Shown: positions 1 through 11,677, numbered from the stretch's first letter. The stretch is 64,000 bases of DNA from Coniferiporia sulphurascens (GCA_002794785.1 NBBA01000003.1:1922001-1986000); one strand, 5' to 3'. Numbers and translations: made by a program. The notes: generated by a model from the sequence alone, not told the origin.

Positions 1-3000
1 AACTTTAAACGATGAGAAACGGAACCATATGGGAGATAGTTGGGTCCTGACATACGTCTGGATCAATGACGAATGCCCGGTCGTCTTCGATGCGGTCCAT
101 ACCGCGGTCCGCGTGATTATGACATATCACGACGTGCCTCGTTCATTTTAACCTGTTATTCCTAACAAGGTCTTGCGCCGGGGAAAGACTGACAGATGGT
201 GAATCGAGACCTGTGTTTGCACCCGCCAGTACAGTGAATGCTAGTAAGGACTTGGCTTCGGAAAATCTTTCCATCTGGCCGCAGTCTTGACGCAGAATTC
301 ACAGCCAGCGCCAAAGTCGACCCCTTACTTAGGGTGTAAGCTGAGTTAAGTTCTCAGCCGTTTGGCGTCTATACTAGAAAACTCTATCAACCTCTCCGTT
401 GGCTATCAGCAGGTTAAACCCCCACATATAAAGACTTCTTATCGGGTTGATGTGATGGTTTTTCAGCGTTCGTGGATTCGTGAAAATGATCGAAGTTAAC
501 GTTCATACAGTTTCGGCCCGTATACAACTTTCCTCGACGCTTTCACGTTCAGTGAGTATGCGCAGTTACTGTTCCTAGTGGCAGTGTCCTTTATGAAGCT
601 TACTGAAGTTACGCTCGCATCGGCGCACAGGCTTCATGCACGTTTGCTTTATGTAAGCTTAAAATCATGCAGAGAGTATGTGTATTCGTTTCAGATCGTT
701 TCATTCGCTTTGTCTGATGTCTGTACAAAATTATGCGAAGTTATGCTTCCAGCGTTAATGTAATCACACCCTCTTGTTAGTCATACAATCGGCGACTTTC
801 GAACTGGCGGCACATCCTTGGCTCCCGCAAGACCAAAGCCTTCTTCGCACATAGCAGAACTGCTGCACATTGTTACCCTCGAGAGGCTCGTTTCCGCTTT
901 CTCAGGAAAGAACAGACTTCATTTTACAAGTGCACTTATTACCGACTCTCCGAACCCCGCTTGTTCCGCTGTCGGAATGGGCCGGGGCGGTTAACGACGG
1001 CAATGTGCATTTTTCACAAGGTGTGCACCGAAGTGCGTTACTCCGCGCAGCATAGACGTGTTTGGGTTATGTGCTGATTCCTGGAAAGCTTCGCATTTCC
1101 TGTGAGTGGTGTTAATGTTCCTCAAAGAGTCTAGTGCAAGTTTATGTCTCACTTCTTTCGTGCTTGCGCTCTTCGGGAATGTTCCTAGAAGTGTGTTCCT
1201 GGTCCTGAGTTCTCTCAGCATTTTCTCATGCCAACACCGCCTTCAAGTGTCGACTAGCGCCCAAACACGAGACTGGTGTTCTACTTACATGCGCCGTCTC
1301 TTTTGTGTTCTGATTTCGAGAAAATCTTGGACCCGTGTCCCGTAAGGGCATTTACCTAGGCACAGCCAAGATTCTCGGCAGCGATGATAATATCGGCGAT
1401 CAGGAACTCTCGCTCAAACACGGGCTGGGAATGTTCTGTTTGCTGAGGTCTGTAGTTCTTTTAGACCAAAGTGCGGTTGTCGGAGCGACCTTTCGTCCAC
1501 ATGTAGACCGGAAATGTGCATCATTTCTTATCGGATGTGGGCACCGAATGGAGCATTGGCAGGAGACCTGCGGTAGGCTTTTCGGTGTTGCGCATGGTCG
1601 CAAACCTCGTGCTTTTGGCCTGCCCGGGAACTCCGGGAAACAAACAATTGAACCTGTAACAGGTCAAAACACTACGGAACGGAGACGAGTATGTGGAAAT
1701 GGTAAATATAGGAATGAAGCCGGAGTGTCCTGTCTCAGACTCTCAGCGCGACTTTAAACTGGATACCGGATGCCGGCCGTGGCGGACACGTGAGCACGAT
1801 CATGCAGCGGTGGTGTTCCCCTGGGCCGTGGCTTGGTCTATTTCCTGCCGCGTCGCACAATCAAAATTAATGGCTTTGAAAGCAGCGGGAGCTGATTTCC
1901 TTCATCACACCTCTTATGCGGAAACGTCCGACCCTGGTTGGTCTTGTCCCCGGTTTGACGGAGGTGAATCGGTGCTCGGGGGACGAACTTGATACCGTCG
2001 AAGCATGTCGGCAGCAACATCACTTCCAGCAGTTGCAGAGACTTCGTGTTGATCATGCACCTATATGTCAACCCTCATCTTCTGTACATCGGTTGTCTGT
2101 AAGAGGCATGAATGGACCAGACGCGTCGGTCGCCCTCGGCTCAACGCGTCATCCATCCATTTCGATGGCGGTGCGCCCAGGTTAATCTTCGACTTTTGCC
2201 CTCAGCAGATCATATCGGAACACACCCGAATCCTTGCCCTCAGGCTGCACATTGAACTGCTGTATGAGCGGGGCGTCTGAGTCATACGGGAGCCGCGCAG
2301 ATGGATCTTCGTACCAGCCTGAGCGAGCTATGGTGTATCTTCCGGGTCCGTCGGACCGGAATCCTGCATTAATAGTCCTTTTAGACTAAAATGCGCACGG
2401 TTCCGCTGGGGGCTTGATGCGTATCTTAAACTTGACGGTGGACGCTGGACGGCACGGGGGTGAGCGCCGTGGGGGGTAAATGTCGCCACAGTCAGCGCTC
2501 TGGCTCCGAGTCGGACTTGTCCATCCGAGTCGCATGCAGCACATGGTCGTGGCGCGGCGGCGCGGCGGCTCGGCGCGCGGTTGTGGCTCGCGATCGGGCT
2601 GATCGAATGGTCGGCCAGTGTCCGATCAGCCGCTAAACATGTATTACATGTCCTGGTCAGCGTGTTTCGCGTTCGTCTGGGTTCTGCGGTTTTTTGTTTT
2701 GTCGCCTGTCGCTGAGGGGCATGGGGTGGCGGACGCTGTATGGTGTATGGTGTATGGGTGTATTGTGGGGTCCCGACCTTTGCAGCGAGCAGTTTTTCGT
2801 TTTCCCGCGACGGTGTCGTTGTGCCCGTTCGCGTCGCCCATCGACGTCCCTCCGGTGCTTCTTGAACTCCTGCGCCGCCCCCACACGCCTTCGGTAGAGG
2901 AGAAGGACGCGTTGACGGAGAGATTGAGATTTAGTCGAAGCGCTATTCCATCACCATCATCATCACCATCATGCGAACTTGGGGTATCGTTCCGGCCTTC

Positions 3001-4964
3001 CTTTTTTTCTTAATATTATTTTTTCCCTTTCTCTTTCTTTTTTCTCATTCGCTCGGGAGCTCGCCACTCGTGCCCACCAACCGATGATCAGTGGGCGCGA
3101 GCGACCGCTCGAGCTAGTCACTCGCTCGCTTATCATAATCAAAATCAAAAATCCAAACAACGTCACGGTACAGGGAAAAAAGTATAGCCTCGTGAATCTA
3201 CGCGCACGCACGCGTACAAGTACATATGTGCATAGTGCACCGCAAACATGAATAGGATCAAATAACTGGCGACCGGAAAGCGGAAATCATTGAAGTTCCC
3301 ACACTTTCGCTTGCATCCGACTCGGGGTCAGCAGGGAGGGGGGTATTAGGCGTCTATTTAGGACGCCTGCCTCTCTCTCCTCGGCGCGCGGGAATGAGGA
3401 TGCGCGCCGCCCGCTGATACGTGGTGACAGGAATGCAATGCGGGGAAAGGGAGGGAAAAGAGGAAGGAAGGAAGGGAAAAGAGAGCCAAGTTGGGTTTTA
3501 CGCGGCCCCGGACGGGTACATTATGATATACATCGAAGCGCGCTCGAGCAGGCCTTGTGCTGCTTTCGGGCTCTTCTTTGTACAGTCAGTACGGAGAAAG
3601 CGGCAGCAGCGCCCTCCGGCGAGATCACACGGAGCTTTTTGGGTAAAACCTCTCGGAAGCGGCAGCGGCAGAACCAGCCTCCCTCCCCAAATGCGATCCG
3701 GGGAATCACAGGCTATCACAGGCTATCACTAATACCGTATATGCGCGTCGTCTATCAATTCCGTCGTGGCGAGATCAGCGCAGAGGTCCTAGGCGAAGTC
3801 GGAAGCTGGAAGCTGGAGGGCCACCTTCGGCTTCAAGCCGCTCTCCTGGGTAAAAAGACTCGTACGTACGTACGTACTGCTTGCTTTGCGCTTCGATGAT
3901 ATTTGGGTTTTGGCTGTTCGCCCTTGCCTGTGTTACATTTTCAGTTACCCGGAAGCTGCTATTGTCGTGTCCGGCTGCACCTACTGAGGTCAAACTCTCA
4001 TAGAGGAAAGGTTAGTTGGAGTCCGCAATCCGCGGCGACGCATTCCCGTGTGGCGGGCGGACCACGTAAGATGCGCGTATTTGTATTTTTTTTCTCCTCG
4101 GCAGGCGGGTTGGGAGGGGCTCAGCTTAAGCCCTAAGGCCTGATTGTTTGATTCCAAAGCGGCGCCGTCCCCTCCGCGTCGGTGCTCGACATCGACCGAG
4201 CGCCGCACGCGCGATCGACACCACGCGTCTCGTGCAGGGCTCCCCTCCAAGCGCGATCGGCGAGTTACGTCGCATGTGCAACACGCATAAGGCATACGCA
4301 TGCTTACACATGCGTGGGTTCCCGGGCCCTTGCTTACGCGCGCTTGTTCAGGTTAGGGAGGGGGGCGCATTGGGCGAGGCGGTGCGCTGATTAGTGTTTG
4401 TTTTGAAAGGGTCGGTAGTAATGCTAATTGTGGTACGTGCACATATGTCCCTTTCTGGCGGAATGTGCCCGAGTACATATTGTCGTGTCGCCCGTCGCTA
4501 TGTTGGATAAATGACAGTTTGTGCGCCCGGTCTTTTAGTGACGAGACACATGTCTGTTTGGGGGAGATGGTACCTGGAGATCGACTACGCTTGTGGATAT
4601 GGGATTGCATTGAGTGTACTGATGAAGAGAATAACAGCGAGTTGCGTGATCCGTGGGAACCGGGGCAGAAGGAAATGCTAGGATGAAATCGAGGAATGAG
4701 GGAAAGGGCATCGTTGATGGATGTCATGCCGTACGCGTGAGTGCGGGATAGAATTTAGGATGAGCTATGAGATTAGATGAATGAATGCTTCGTTTGCTTT
4801 GGTACGGTTGATGGAAACCGGTGCAGATGACACATAGGTAGCATTTCGGCGGTGTGACCGGGATATGGATGCAATCGTTCTGCCGACCGGGTTGGACGAA
4901 AAGAGGTACAGAGCGGTCGACTCGGGGCGCGCGAAAGGCACAGGATAGGTGAGGCGAAGAGAAA
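1..4964. other. Gene-poor left flank, no recognisable gene
   Basis: No open frame here resembles a known family or shows consistent coding character; the open frames overlap each other on both strands. Low-complexity patches are visible: a CG-rich run near 2550-2582, a CATCAT/CATCAC run at about 2950-2972, a purine-rich GGAAAGG/GGAAGG run at about 3437-3485, and tandem CGTA units near 3863-3878. The last bases carry the target-site copy left of the retrotransposon. It may be old repeat DNA or regulatory DNA; I cannot tell which. Confidence 0.5.
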
Positions 4965-4977
4965 GCGAAGTGATGCA
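4962..4977. repeat. Left target-site duplication of the LINE
   Basis: AAAGCGAAGTGATGCA here is repeated exactly at 11662-11677, directly after the A tail of the retrotransposon. The unambiguous part, excluding the As, is the 13 bases GCGAAGTGATGCA. A perfect duplication of this size is the mark of target-primed reverse transcription and fixes the insertion boundaries. Perfect identity suggests a recent insertion. Confidence 0.93.
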
Positions 4978-5174
4978 AAAAAACCCCTTGACCTCTGACC
5001 ACCATCATCTAACCTTAAGCACAGCCACTTTCGCCGCCCCTAAACTCCCTGGGTTAACCACCCACACCTGTTCCCCCACACAGTAGACATCCGTCGAGCT
5101 GTTTTACTCCCAACTTTACCACATCCACTTCCCTATCCTCCATTTCCCCTACCCCCTTTATTTTTCTTTCCCCC
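4978..5174 (+). promoter_or_regulatory. LINE 5' leader / putative internal promoter
   Basis: This 197-nt stretch lies between the target-site duplication and the ORF1 start. It is rich in pyrimidines and CCA/CCC words, starts AAAAAACCCC and ends just before CCCCCATGG. A full-length LINE must carry its promoter here to be re-transcribed, but no core element can be pointed to in the sequence. Confidence 0.4.
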
Positions 5175-7541
5175 ATGGCGAACTCTCCTAACCCATCTTT
5201 CAGCAGCCAGACCTTCGCCAACACCCCAGAAGAAATGCATCGCTACAACTCACAATCCCCTAACATTCCAGCTTCACACTCACCACCTCGCCCTCTTCCG
5301 TCCCCACCTAAAGAGAACTCAGAAAATTCCAAAAACATCAATATAACAGGATATCAGCAAATATTACCATCGTCTCAGACCCCCTCTGTCCTCTCCATGC
5401 CCACTTCTCAAGACCCGTCTTTTAACGCTCACTTCCAGGATTTCTCCGCTAACTATGCTAATTATTCCGACATAACTCTTGCAGCGCCCGTGGCTACTCC
5501 AATGGACGTCGTTTTTCCTCTTGACTCACAATCCCTCCTACAGGCAGCCTCCCCCACAAACACGACTCCCAAGACATCCATGCATGCACCAGCCCCTATT
5601 ATGTCACATCAATCTTCGATCCAGTCACATCAGTCACATCAATCTTCTTCGTCTTCCGAAACTCACACACGCATGCAACAGCACCTTCGCTTCACACCTA
5701 CACCAGAAGACCCCAACATGGAAGACCAAATTATTATCTCCGAATCCCACAATGCGCTCGAGAACATACTAGCCCCTGACTCCTTCGAACAGTGGACTCT
5801 CTCCATCGAACAAATACTAAACCTCATAGCAAAAACATGGCCCGCCAAGTACAACCAACATCTGACGGATCATTCCATGAACTCTCTCGCCAATGCAATT
5901 CAATTGTTTCACCTCCACTTCGTACCGTCGAACACTAAAATCACTATTATTCACCCAGCCGACCCCAAGACTCCCATCACATACAGAAAAATCACTATTG
6001 ATGACGCTGGCCAATTTGACTTTAAAGTCAAGAACCCTATCCTTTTTCCCAATTCCATTCACGATAATACTTATGATATCGATGACGTCGTTTCCCCCTC
6101 AGACAACACAGATAACAACAATTCCAGCATTTCCGTTATGCTAACCAACCTTCAAAAAACATTGGAAGAACAAGCGAAGAAACACGCGCAATCACTTGAA
6201 TCCCGTATTCTTTCCCGTATGGTACAACTTGAAGAAACCGTTGCCGCCCTCGACAAGCCAACCCAAGCAAACATTAGCGATCGTCACGTGGACTTTTCTG
6301 AGAACTTTCAAGAACCAGACAACGTTAGCCATGGGTTCATACAACCTATTATTCCAACAGAAACCCCTCGCGTCCGTCCATCAGGTCCGAGACAACGAAC
6401 CCCTTCTCCGGTTCTCATACGTAACCCAACGGCAAATCAACCAATCAGTTTAATGACGTATAAGGATCATCTGGGCCTTAACATGCCCAGCACGCAACCG
6501 AAACTTCTACCATCAGCACCGGCATCCATTTCAACACTCACTCGTTACGTCGCCCGGTTCCAGGGACAAAATATCCCTTTATCCATCCGCCCAAACTCCA
6601 AAACACTCATCGATCGCATTCAACTAAAACTTGACCGTATACCGACAGCTCGACACATACGTATCATTGGCGCAGACTGGAATATGTCCGGAAATTGTAT
6701 TTTCTCGTTTCCAAGCAACATTTCGATCAATTCTATCAACACCATCGTTCCTATTCTCAAGGAGGCTTTCGAACTCAGACCCAACCACCCTCTCACAATC
6801 ACCCGTGATACTAAATGGTCTAAAGTTATTATTAGCAACATTATTACGTCCAACGGTCCAAACATGCCGATTTTCACGGAACTTGAGATTCTTCGCTCTC
6901 TTCTTCTTAACGACCTTTTCCGATCATTAAAAATCACACAACCACCTCGTTGGGCACGTAATCCGGAATACATCACCAAATCATGCTCATCCATATCGTT
7001 CGCTTTCGAAGATCCGAATGGAGATTTATTACGCAAAGTTACCTCGTCAGTCTTCTTTATCTTTGGGCAGTCCACAGTACCGGTCGAATGGAAAGCAAAA
7101 CCACGATTCTCTCAATGCACCAAATGCTGGAAATTCGGACACCTCACCATCCAGTGTAATCAACCCCTCGGCTGCCGTTACTGCGCTTCTAAACGTCATC
7201 TCACATCACAACATAGAGAAATGTGTTCGGGATGCTCCAGTGCCAGATATCAAGAAAACCAACCTTGCGACCATTTCTTCTGCGTAAACTGCTCAGGGGC
7301 CCATCCAGCCGATTCCATTGATTGTCCTCAAAGGGCACAGTATTTTAACCGTTTCCCAGCGCCAGTTAGAATGACGATGTCGTCTCCACCGTCCCCAACC
7401 CCATCTAACACAACTAACCCAAACCTAATTAACGTACACCCATCTAGACGCAACTTTTTCACTAACACATCGACTACACGCCCGTCATCCCCTTCCATGC
7501 ACGTCGACCCACACAACTCAGTCAACAACGACACTCTATGA
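5175..7541 (+). CDS. LINE ORF1, gag-like RNA-binding protein
   Basis: This 788-residue protein is expected to bind element RNA and form the retrotransposition particle. The first 200 or so residues are rich in Ser, Pro, Asn, Gln and His and look disordered. A short heptad-like segment near residues 320-365 could be a coiled coil for self-association. The C-terminal part carries Cys/His knuckles from about residue 648: CTKCWKFGHLTIQC, then a second Cys/His cluster, then CVNCSGAHPADSIDC near 712-726. Residues between about 455 and 625 form a compact domain that may be RRM-like, as in other LINE ORF1 proteins (inference). The ATG at 5175 has a strong context (CCCCCATGG). The stop codon overlaps the ORF2 start as ATGA. 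Confidence 0.92.
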   Translation: MANSPNPSFSSQTFANTPEEMHRYNSQSPNIPASHSPPRPLPSPPKENSENSKNINITGYQQILPSSQTPSVLSMPTSQDPSFNAHFQDFSANYANYSDITLAAPVATPMDVVFPLDSQSLLQAASPTNTTPKTSMHAPAPIMSHQSSIQSHQSHQSSSSSETHTRMQQHLRFTPTPEDPNMEDQIIISESHNALENILAPDSFEQWTLSIEQILNLIAKTWPAKYNQHLTDHSMNSLANAIQLFHLHFVPSNTKITIIHPADPKTPITYRKITIDDAGQFDFKVKNPILFPNSIHDNTYDIDDVVSPSDNTDNNNSSISVMLTNLQKTLEEQAKKHAQSLESRILSRMVQLEETVAALDKPTQANISDRHVDFSENFQEPDNVSHGFIQPIIPTETPRVRPSGPRQRTPSPVLIRNPTANQPISLMTYKDHLGLNMPSTQPKLLPSAPASISTLTRYVARFQGQNIPLSIRPNSKTLIDRIQLKLDRIPTARHIRIIGADWNMSGNCIFSFPSNISINSINTIVPILKEAFELRPNHPLTITRDTKWSKVIISNIITSNGPNMPIFTELEILRSLLLNDLFRSLKITQPPRWARNPEYITKSCSSISFAFEDPNGDLLRKVTSSVFFIFGQSTVPVEWKAKPRFSQCTKCWKFGHLTIQCNQPLGCRYCASKRHLTSQHREMCSGCSSARYQENQPCDHFFCVNCSGAHPADSIDCPQRAQYFNRFPAPVRMTMSSPPSPTPSNTTNPNLINVHPSRRNFFTNTSTTRPSSPSMHVDPHNSVNNDTL

Positions 7542-10500
7542 ATCATACGGCCCTTCGTATACTCCAGCTCAATGTAGCAAAAAGCGGCCCACGAATTACA
7601 CGACTCCTAAATAACCCAAGCTTACATATTTTAGTTCTCCAAGAACCGTGTATCACTTTCTCCGGATCCATTCGATCCGACACCAACCCCGAAGGAACAC
7701 CCATTTTCTTACCCATTAAACACCCGTCATGGGACTACTTCATACCAACTTACGACACGAACTCTGCCATTAAACCTCACGTGATCACTTACGTTCGAAA
7801 ATCTTTTCCACATTTATCTGCCATATCGCGTCAGGATATTATTAACCATAAAGATTTCATGACTATCGACGTTACATACCTCAACAAAACTTTTCGAATT
7901 ATCAACTGCTACAATTACGGCTCAGGAATCATGGGAGAAAACATTCGTCTCCTTACCGACATCGACCTCGATTACGACATTCCGACTTGTATTATGGGCG
8001 ATTTTAACCTACACCACCCAGAATGGGAACTCCCCAATAGACAACCACGACGAACAACCACAGAAGCTGAAACCTTACTAACATGGACCCAAGACCAATC
8101 CTTTTTCATTCTCAACGACACCGATTTTCCAACGCGAAAAGGCCAACACCGTCAAGCCGACTCAATTATAGATCTAACCCTTCTGAATTTTACAGCAATC
8201 CTATCCGACTTCTTTTACGATTGGACATGCGTTGATATTGCGGCATATTCTTCCGACCATATTCCAATCACCATCGCATACCTACCAATTAATAACGATT
8301 TCCAACCTGAAGACACTCCGGTTACTTATAAGTATGACCCAGAACGTAAAAAAGAATGGATTGAAAAATTCAGTTTTCATCTCGATGACCAACCACTTCC
8401 TAACTTCACGAATGACGAATCAGTTTATGAATACGCTAACGAACTTTCACAAAAAATCTTACTAACAACTTCAGAAATAATGCCTAAAACATCATCGTCC
8501 AACTTTTCATACTCCTACTGGTGGAACGACGAATGTGCTCAAATCATGCGCGCCTATAGAGATTGTTCCGAAAACTTCGAAAAAGAACATTTACATAAAG
8601 AAGCTCGACTAATATTCAAAAAAGCAAAACAATCTTGGGCAACATCAGTTCTTGAAGGAGCGTCTTCCTATGACATCTATCGATATGCAAAATGGTCATC
8701 CGGGAAACGAAAAACTAGAATGCCTCCGATTTCTTTTCTTAATGAATTCGCTCATACGCCGGATAAACAAGCTAACATTTTTCATCAATCATTTTTCTCT
8801 GTTAATCCCCAACCAGACGTCACGGATCTTCCTTACGACCCACCAAAGAAACCCACACGCTCATCACCATGTATCACCCAAAACGAAATAGACACCTGCC
8901 TCAATCTCACTCACAACAATTCGGCACCAGGCATATCCAACATCTCATATGTTTACGTTAAATGGATTAATTCGGCTCACCCGAACATTTTATTTGATTT
9001 ATTCAACGAATGCTTCTCGCGTCATATTCATCCATGGAAAAATGCTAACATAATCCTTATTCCCAAACCAAATAAAACTGACTCTAGCAACCCTCAATCA
9101 TACCGCCCTATAGCTCTCCTTGAATGTATTGGAAAAATTTTGGAAAAAATCATCGCCAAACGACTCACCTGGGACGTCGGTCGATTTAACCTGGTCCCAA
9201 CGACTCAATTCGGAGGCCGCTCTAATTCTTGCACTATCGACGCAGGGTTATCCCTCGTGCACGACATACAAACGGCTCACAAGAAGAAATTATGTGTATC
9301 AGCCCTCGCCATCGACATTAAAGGCTATTTCGATAACGTCAATCATTCTCGATTATTACATTCCCTCCATTTACTAGGATTCGATCAAAAAATTATCTTG
9401 TGGACACAGGCATTTCTTTCTGACCGTCTCATTTCTTTTAAAATTGACAATTTTACTTCTGAACAAAAACCGATTCATAACGTCGGCATCCCACAAGGAT
9501 CGCCTATCTCTCCCATCCTTTCAACAATATACACAGGTTTTATCCTTAATTCATTTAATTCATCTTCGGATACGTGCCTCAAAGCCTACGTCGACGACCA
9601 ACTTATCCTAGTATATTCAGACTCTTACCAAAACAATATTCGCCTCCTTAAAAACGCATACCAAACCATCTCCAACAAACTTTGCGATATCCAACTCTCT
9701 ATTGACCATTTAAAATCGGACCTTATTCATTTTATACGTCGCGGTTTTTCTCCTACCACTTTCCCTTCTATCGTTCTTATTAATCCTAACTCCCCTCCCA
9801 CCACTATTACTCCCTCTCCAGTTATTCGTTGGCTGGGTTTCTATCTTGACCAAAGACTCAATTTCAACGATCACGTCAACCGCATGTGCATGAGAGCACG
9901 CTCGACTACCATGGCTCTTCGCATACTCGGAAACACGATCCGCGGGCTATCTTTTGCCAACTTTCGCACATTACACCTCGCAAACGTCCTACCGATTCTT
10001 ACCTACGGCTTTCAACTTTGGTTTACCGGAATACGACAAAAACCCAAACTTAATAAAATGACAGTCGCTCAAAATCAAAGCATACGCCTTCTTACTGGCA
10101 CATTCCGAACCACTCCGTCTCACGCCCTACATCGCATTGCGCATATCCTACCTATTCCAATCCTTTTACAGAAACATAATCAATCCACCGCTCTTCGTCT
10201 TAACCGTCTACCTTTAAATTCTCAACTCCTAAATCGACTTCCGTCATCATGGCCTCGCCTTCCGACTTCAAAACCAGCAATCACTTCCCGCCATATATCG
10301 ACATCATCTAAACCAAAAACTCAATTACATCGTCTTGCGTTTATCGCCGACCCACGTACCGAACACATCAATCCATATCTAGCTCATCCGTCTCAACATC
10401 TTCCATCCAATCCATCTCAATACCATTATAAAGCCCTCTCGTACCATCTTGAAACCGGAACTTCCTCTATTGATCGAAAAAATGCCCAAAAAAACCAAAT

Positions 10501-11485
10501 TATTCTTTTACACGACTCTCTTTCAAAAAATATTCACAATTTAATCGTTTATACAGACGGATCAAAAAATTACAAAAACAAAAAATCCGTCACCATTTCA
10601 TCTTTCGTCATATATCATAAAGGACTAGTTGTAGACCTCGGTCATTTCTATTGTTCCCCCTCTGGATCATCGTTCGACGCAGAAATGTATGCCCTTGCCA
10701 AATGTACCGAACGCATCACTTCCTTCCGCCAACGTCATATTCTTTCTTCTATCCACATCTCAAACATTCATTTCTTTTCTGATTCATCTTCATGCATTCC
10801 CGCTATCATTGATCTTTCCCCTCACGCAGCCCAATGTTCTTCCAAAATTTTCCGCAGCTTTTCTGACTCATTTACTTCAAATACCCGACATCACATTCAT
10901 CTTCATTGGTCCCCAGGTCACCTTGGCATTCCTGGAAACGTCATCGCCGACAACCTAACCCATTTATCACCTATCGGTCGTCCCTTTCTCCAAAAGACAT
11001 ACGCAGGAGAAAAAGAAGATATTAACTTTCGCGCGATCACATCATGGTCTCACCTCATCCAAAACACAAAAAACATACCCGATTCTATGTCGTTTAACAC
11101 CATCACGAACATACCATCATCGAAATTACCACCGTTTTGGAAAAAATTCTATTATCCTCGAGACATATCTTCGCGAATCTTCCATGCTATAACCGGACAC
11201 GGCCATTTTGGCGATTATTACAGGCGCTTCGTACCAAACGAATCAATCTCATGCCCTTGCGGAGAAAACATCCAAACCAGAGATCATATCATTCGACGAT
11301 GTCCTCTACTCAAATCCGCACGCATACAAGCTTTCAGGAATGCCATACCACCACCAGACCATATTTTATTCACAAAAGAAACATACCTTCAAAAATTCGC
11401 ATCTTTTCTCAATTCATCGAATGCCTTCTCCAAATCCTTTACTGTCCACGAACCAATTCCACAGTCTCGATTCTTTCCACCATAA
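7538..11485 (+). CDS. LINE ORF2, endonuclease-reverse transcriptase-RNase H
   Basis: This 1315-residue replication enzyme nicks the target and copies element RNA. The N-terminal APE-like endonuclease shows LQLNVAKS, VLQEP, GDFNLHHPEW (about residue 154) and SSDHIPI (about 239-245), covering the usual Asn, Glu, Asp-x-Asn and Asp-His residues. The reverse transcriptase includes SYRPIALL, a QFGGR block, ALAIDIKGYFDNV, GIPQGSPISP and the catalytic YVDD at about 684-687. An RNase H domain follows, with YTDGS (Asp about 1007), DAEMYAL, FFSDSSS and HWSPGHLGIPGN. Near residue 1239 the segment CPCGENIQTRDHIIRRC is the C-terminal Cys/His motif common in these elements. All expected catalytic residues appear present. 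The start overlaps the ORF1 stop by four bases, which suggests termination-reinitiation. Confidence 0.95.
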   Translation: MNHTALRILQLNVAKSGPRITRLLNNPSLHILVLQEPCITFSGSIRSDTNPEGTPIFLPIKHPSWDYFIPTYDTNSAIKPHVITYVRKSFPHLSAISRQDIINHKDFMTIDVTYLNKTFRIINCYNYGSGIMGENIRLLTDIDLDYDIPTCIMGDFNLHHPEWELPNRQPRRTTTEAETLLTWTQDQSFFILNDTDFPTRKGQHRQADSIIDLTLLNFTAILSDFFYDWTCVDIAAYSSDHIPITIAYLPINNDFQPEDTPVTYKYDPERKKEWIEKFSFHLDDQPLPNFTNDESVYEYANELSQKILLTTSEIMPKTSSSNFSYSYWWNDECAQIMRAYRDCSENFEKEHLHKEARLIFKKAKQSWATSVLEGASSYDIYRYAKWSSGKRKTRMPPISFLNEFAHTPDKQANIFHQSFFSVNPQPDVTDLPYDPPKKPTRSSPCITQNEIDTCLNLTHNNSAPGISNISYVYVKWINSAHPNILFDLFNECFSRHIHPWKNANIILIPKPNKTDSSNPQSYRPIALLECIGKILEKIIAKRLTWDVGRFNLVPTTQFGGRSNSCTIDAGLSLVHDIQTAHKKKLCVSALAIDIKGYFDNVNHSRLLHSLHLLGFDQKIILWTQAFLSDRLISFKIDNFTSEQKPIHNVGIPQGSPISPILSTIYTGFILNSFNSSSDTCLKAYVDDQLILVYSDSYQNNIRLLKNAYQTISNKLCDIQLSIDHLKSDLIHFIRRGFSPTTFPSIVLINPNSPPTTITPSPVIRWLGFYLDQRLNFNDHVNRMCMRARSTTMALRILGNTIRGLSFANFRTLHLANVLPILTYGFQLWFTGIRQKPKLNKMTVAQNQSIRLLTGTFRTTPSHALHRIAHILPIPILLQKHNQSTALRLNRLPLNSQLLNRLPSSWPRLPTSKPAITSRHISTSSKPKTQLHRLAFIADPRTEHINPYLAHPSQHLPSNPSQYHYKALSYHLETGTSSIDRKNAQKNQIILLHDSLSKNIHNLIVYTDGSKNYKNKKSVTISSFVIYHKGLVVDLGHFYCSPSGSSFDAEMYALAKCTERITSFRQRHILSSIHISNIHFFSDSSSCIPAIIDLSPHAAQCSSKIFRSFSDSFTSNTRHHIHLHWSPGHLGIPGNVIADNLTHLSPIGRPFLQKTYAGEKEDINFRAITSWSHLIQNTKNIPDSMSFNTITNIPSSKLPPFWKKFYYPRDISSRIFHAITGHGHFGDYYRRFVPNESISCPCGENIQTRDHIIRRCPLLKSARIQAFRNAIPPPDHILFTKETYLQKFASFLNSSNAFSKSFTVHEPIPQSRFFPP

Positions 11486-11664
11486 TTTCAATTCCCATTT
11501 ATATTCAAACCAAAAACTCCTAACTTTTCCATCGACTTAAAACCAGAAACTTTATACCTTGTTAAACTCCTCTGACACGATCACTTCACTTAGTCTCATA
11601 TCCGCGTCTTTTACTTTGTAATGTAGCGGTATACAAATGCAGATTTAAAAAAAAAAAAAAAAAA
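11486..11664 (+). other. LINE 3' untranslated region and A tail
   Basis: About 160 nt of A/T-rich and C-rich sequence follow the ORF2 stop and end in 18 consecutive As (11647-11664). The tail directly abuts the right target-site copy, as expected for target-primed insertion of a polyadenylated transcript. Confidence 0.85.
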
Positions 11665-11677
11665 GCGAAGTGATGCA
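11662..11677. repeat. Right target-site duplication of the LINE
   Basis: Exact copy of the bases at 4962-4977. The first three As are ambiguous with the A tail. Host sequence continues at 11678, so the empty site would read GCGAAGTGATGCA followed by GCTAAGGCAG. Confidence 0.93.

Larger units (their letters stand above)
4978..11664 (+). mobile_element. Full-length non-LTR retrotransposon (LINE, Tad-like layout)
   Basis: The element runs from just after the left target copy to an 18-nt A tail at 11647-11664. It has a short 5' leader (4978-5174), ORF1 with Cys/His zinc knuckles, ORF2 with endonuclease, reverse transcriptase and RNase H, and a 3' untranslated stretch of about 160 nt. ORF1 and ORF2 have no internal stop or frameshift over 788 and 1315 codons. 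APE-type endonuclease, RT and a downstream RNase H in one ORF is the arrangement known from fungal Tad-clade and I-like LINEs; the clade assignment is inference. The element is richer in A+T and C on the coding strand than the GC-rich host genes around it, as expected of a mobile sequence. Confidence 0.95.

Noticed and set aside
578..2280. Short open frames in the left flank as genes
   Set aside because: They overlap on both strands, lack recognisable domains and have no clear splice partners.
4978..11664. LTR retrotransposon or virus-derived element
   Set aside because: There are no long terminal repeats, integrase or protease; the A tail and the endonuclease-RT-RNase H order identify a LINE.
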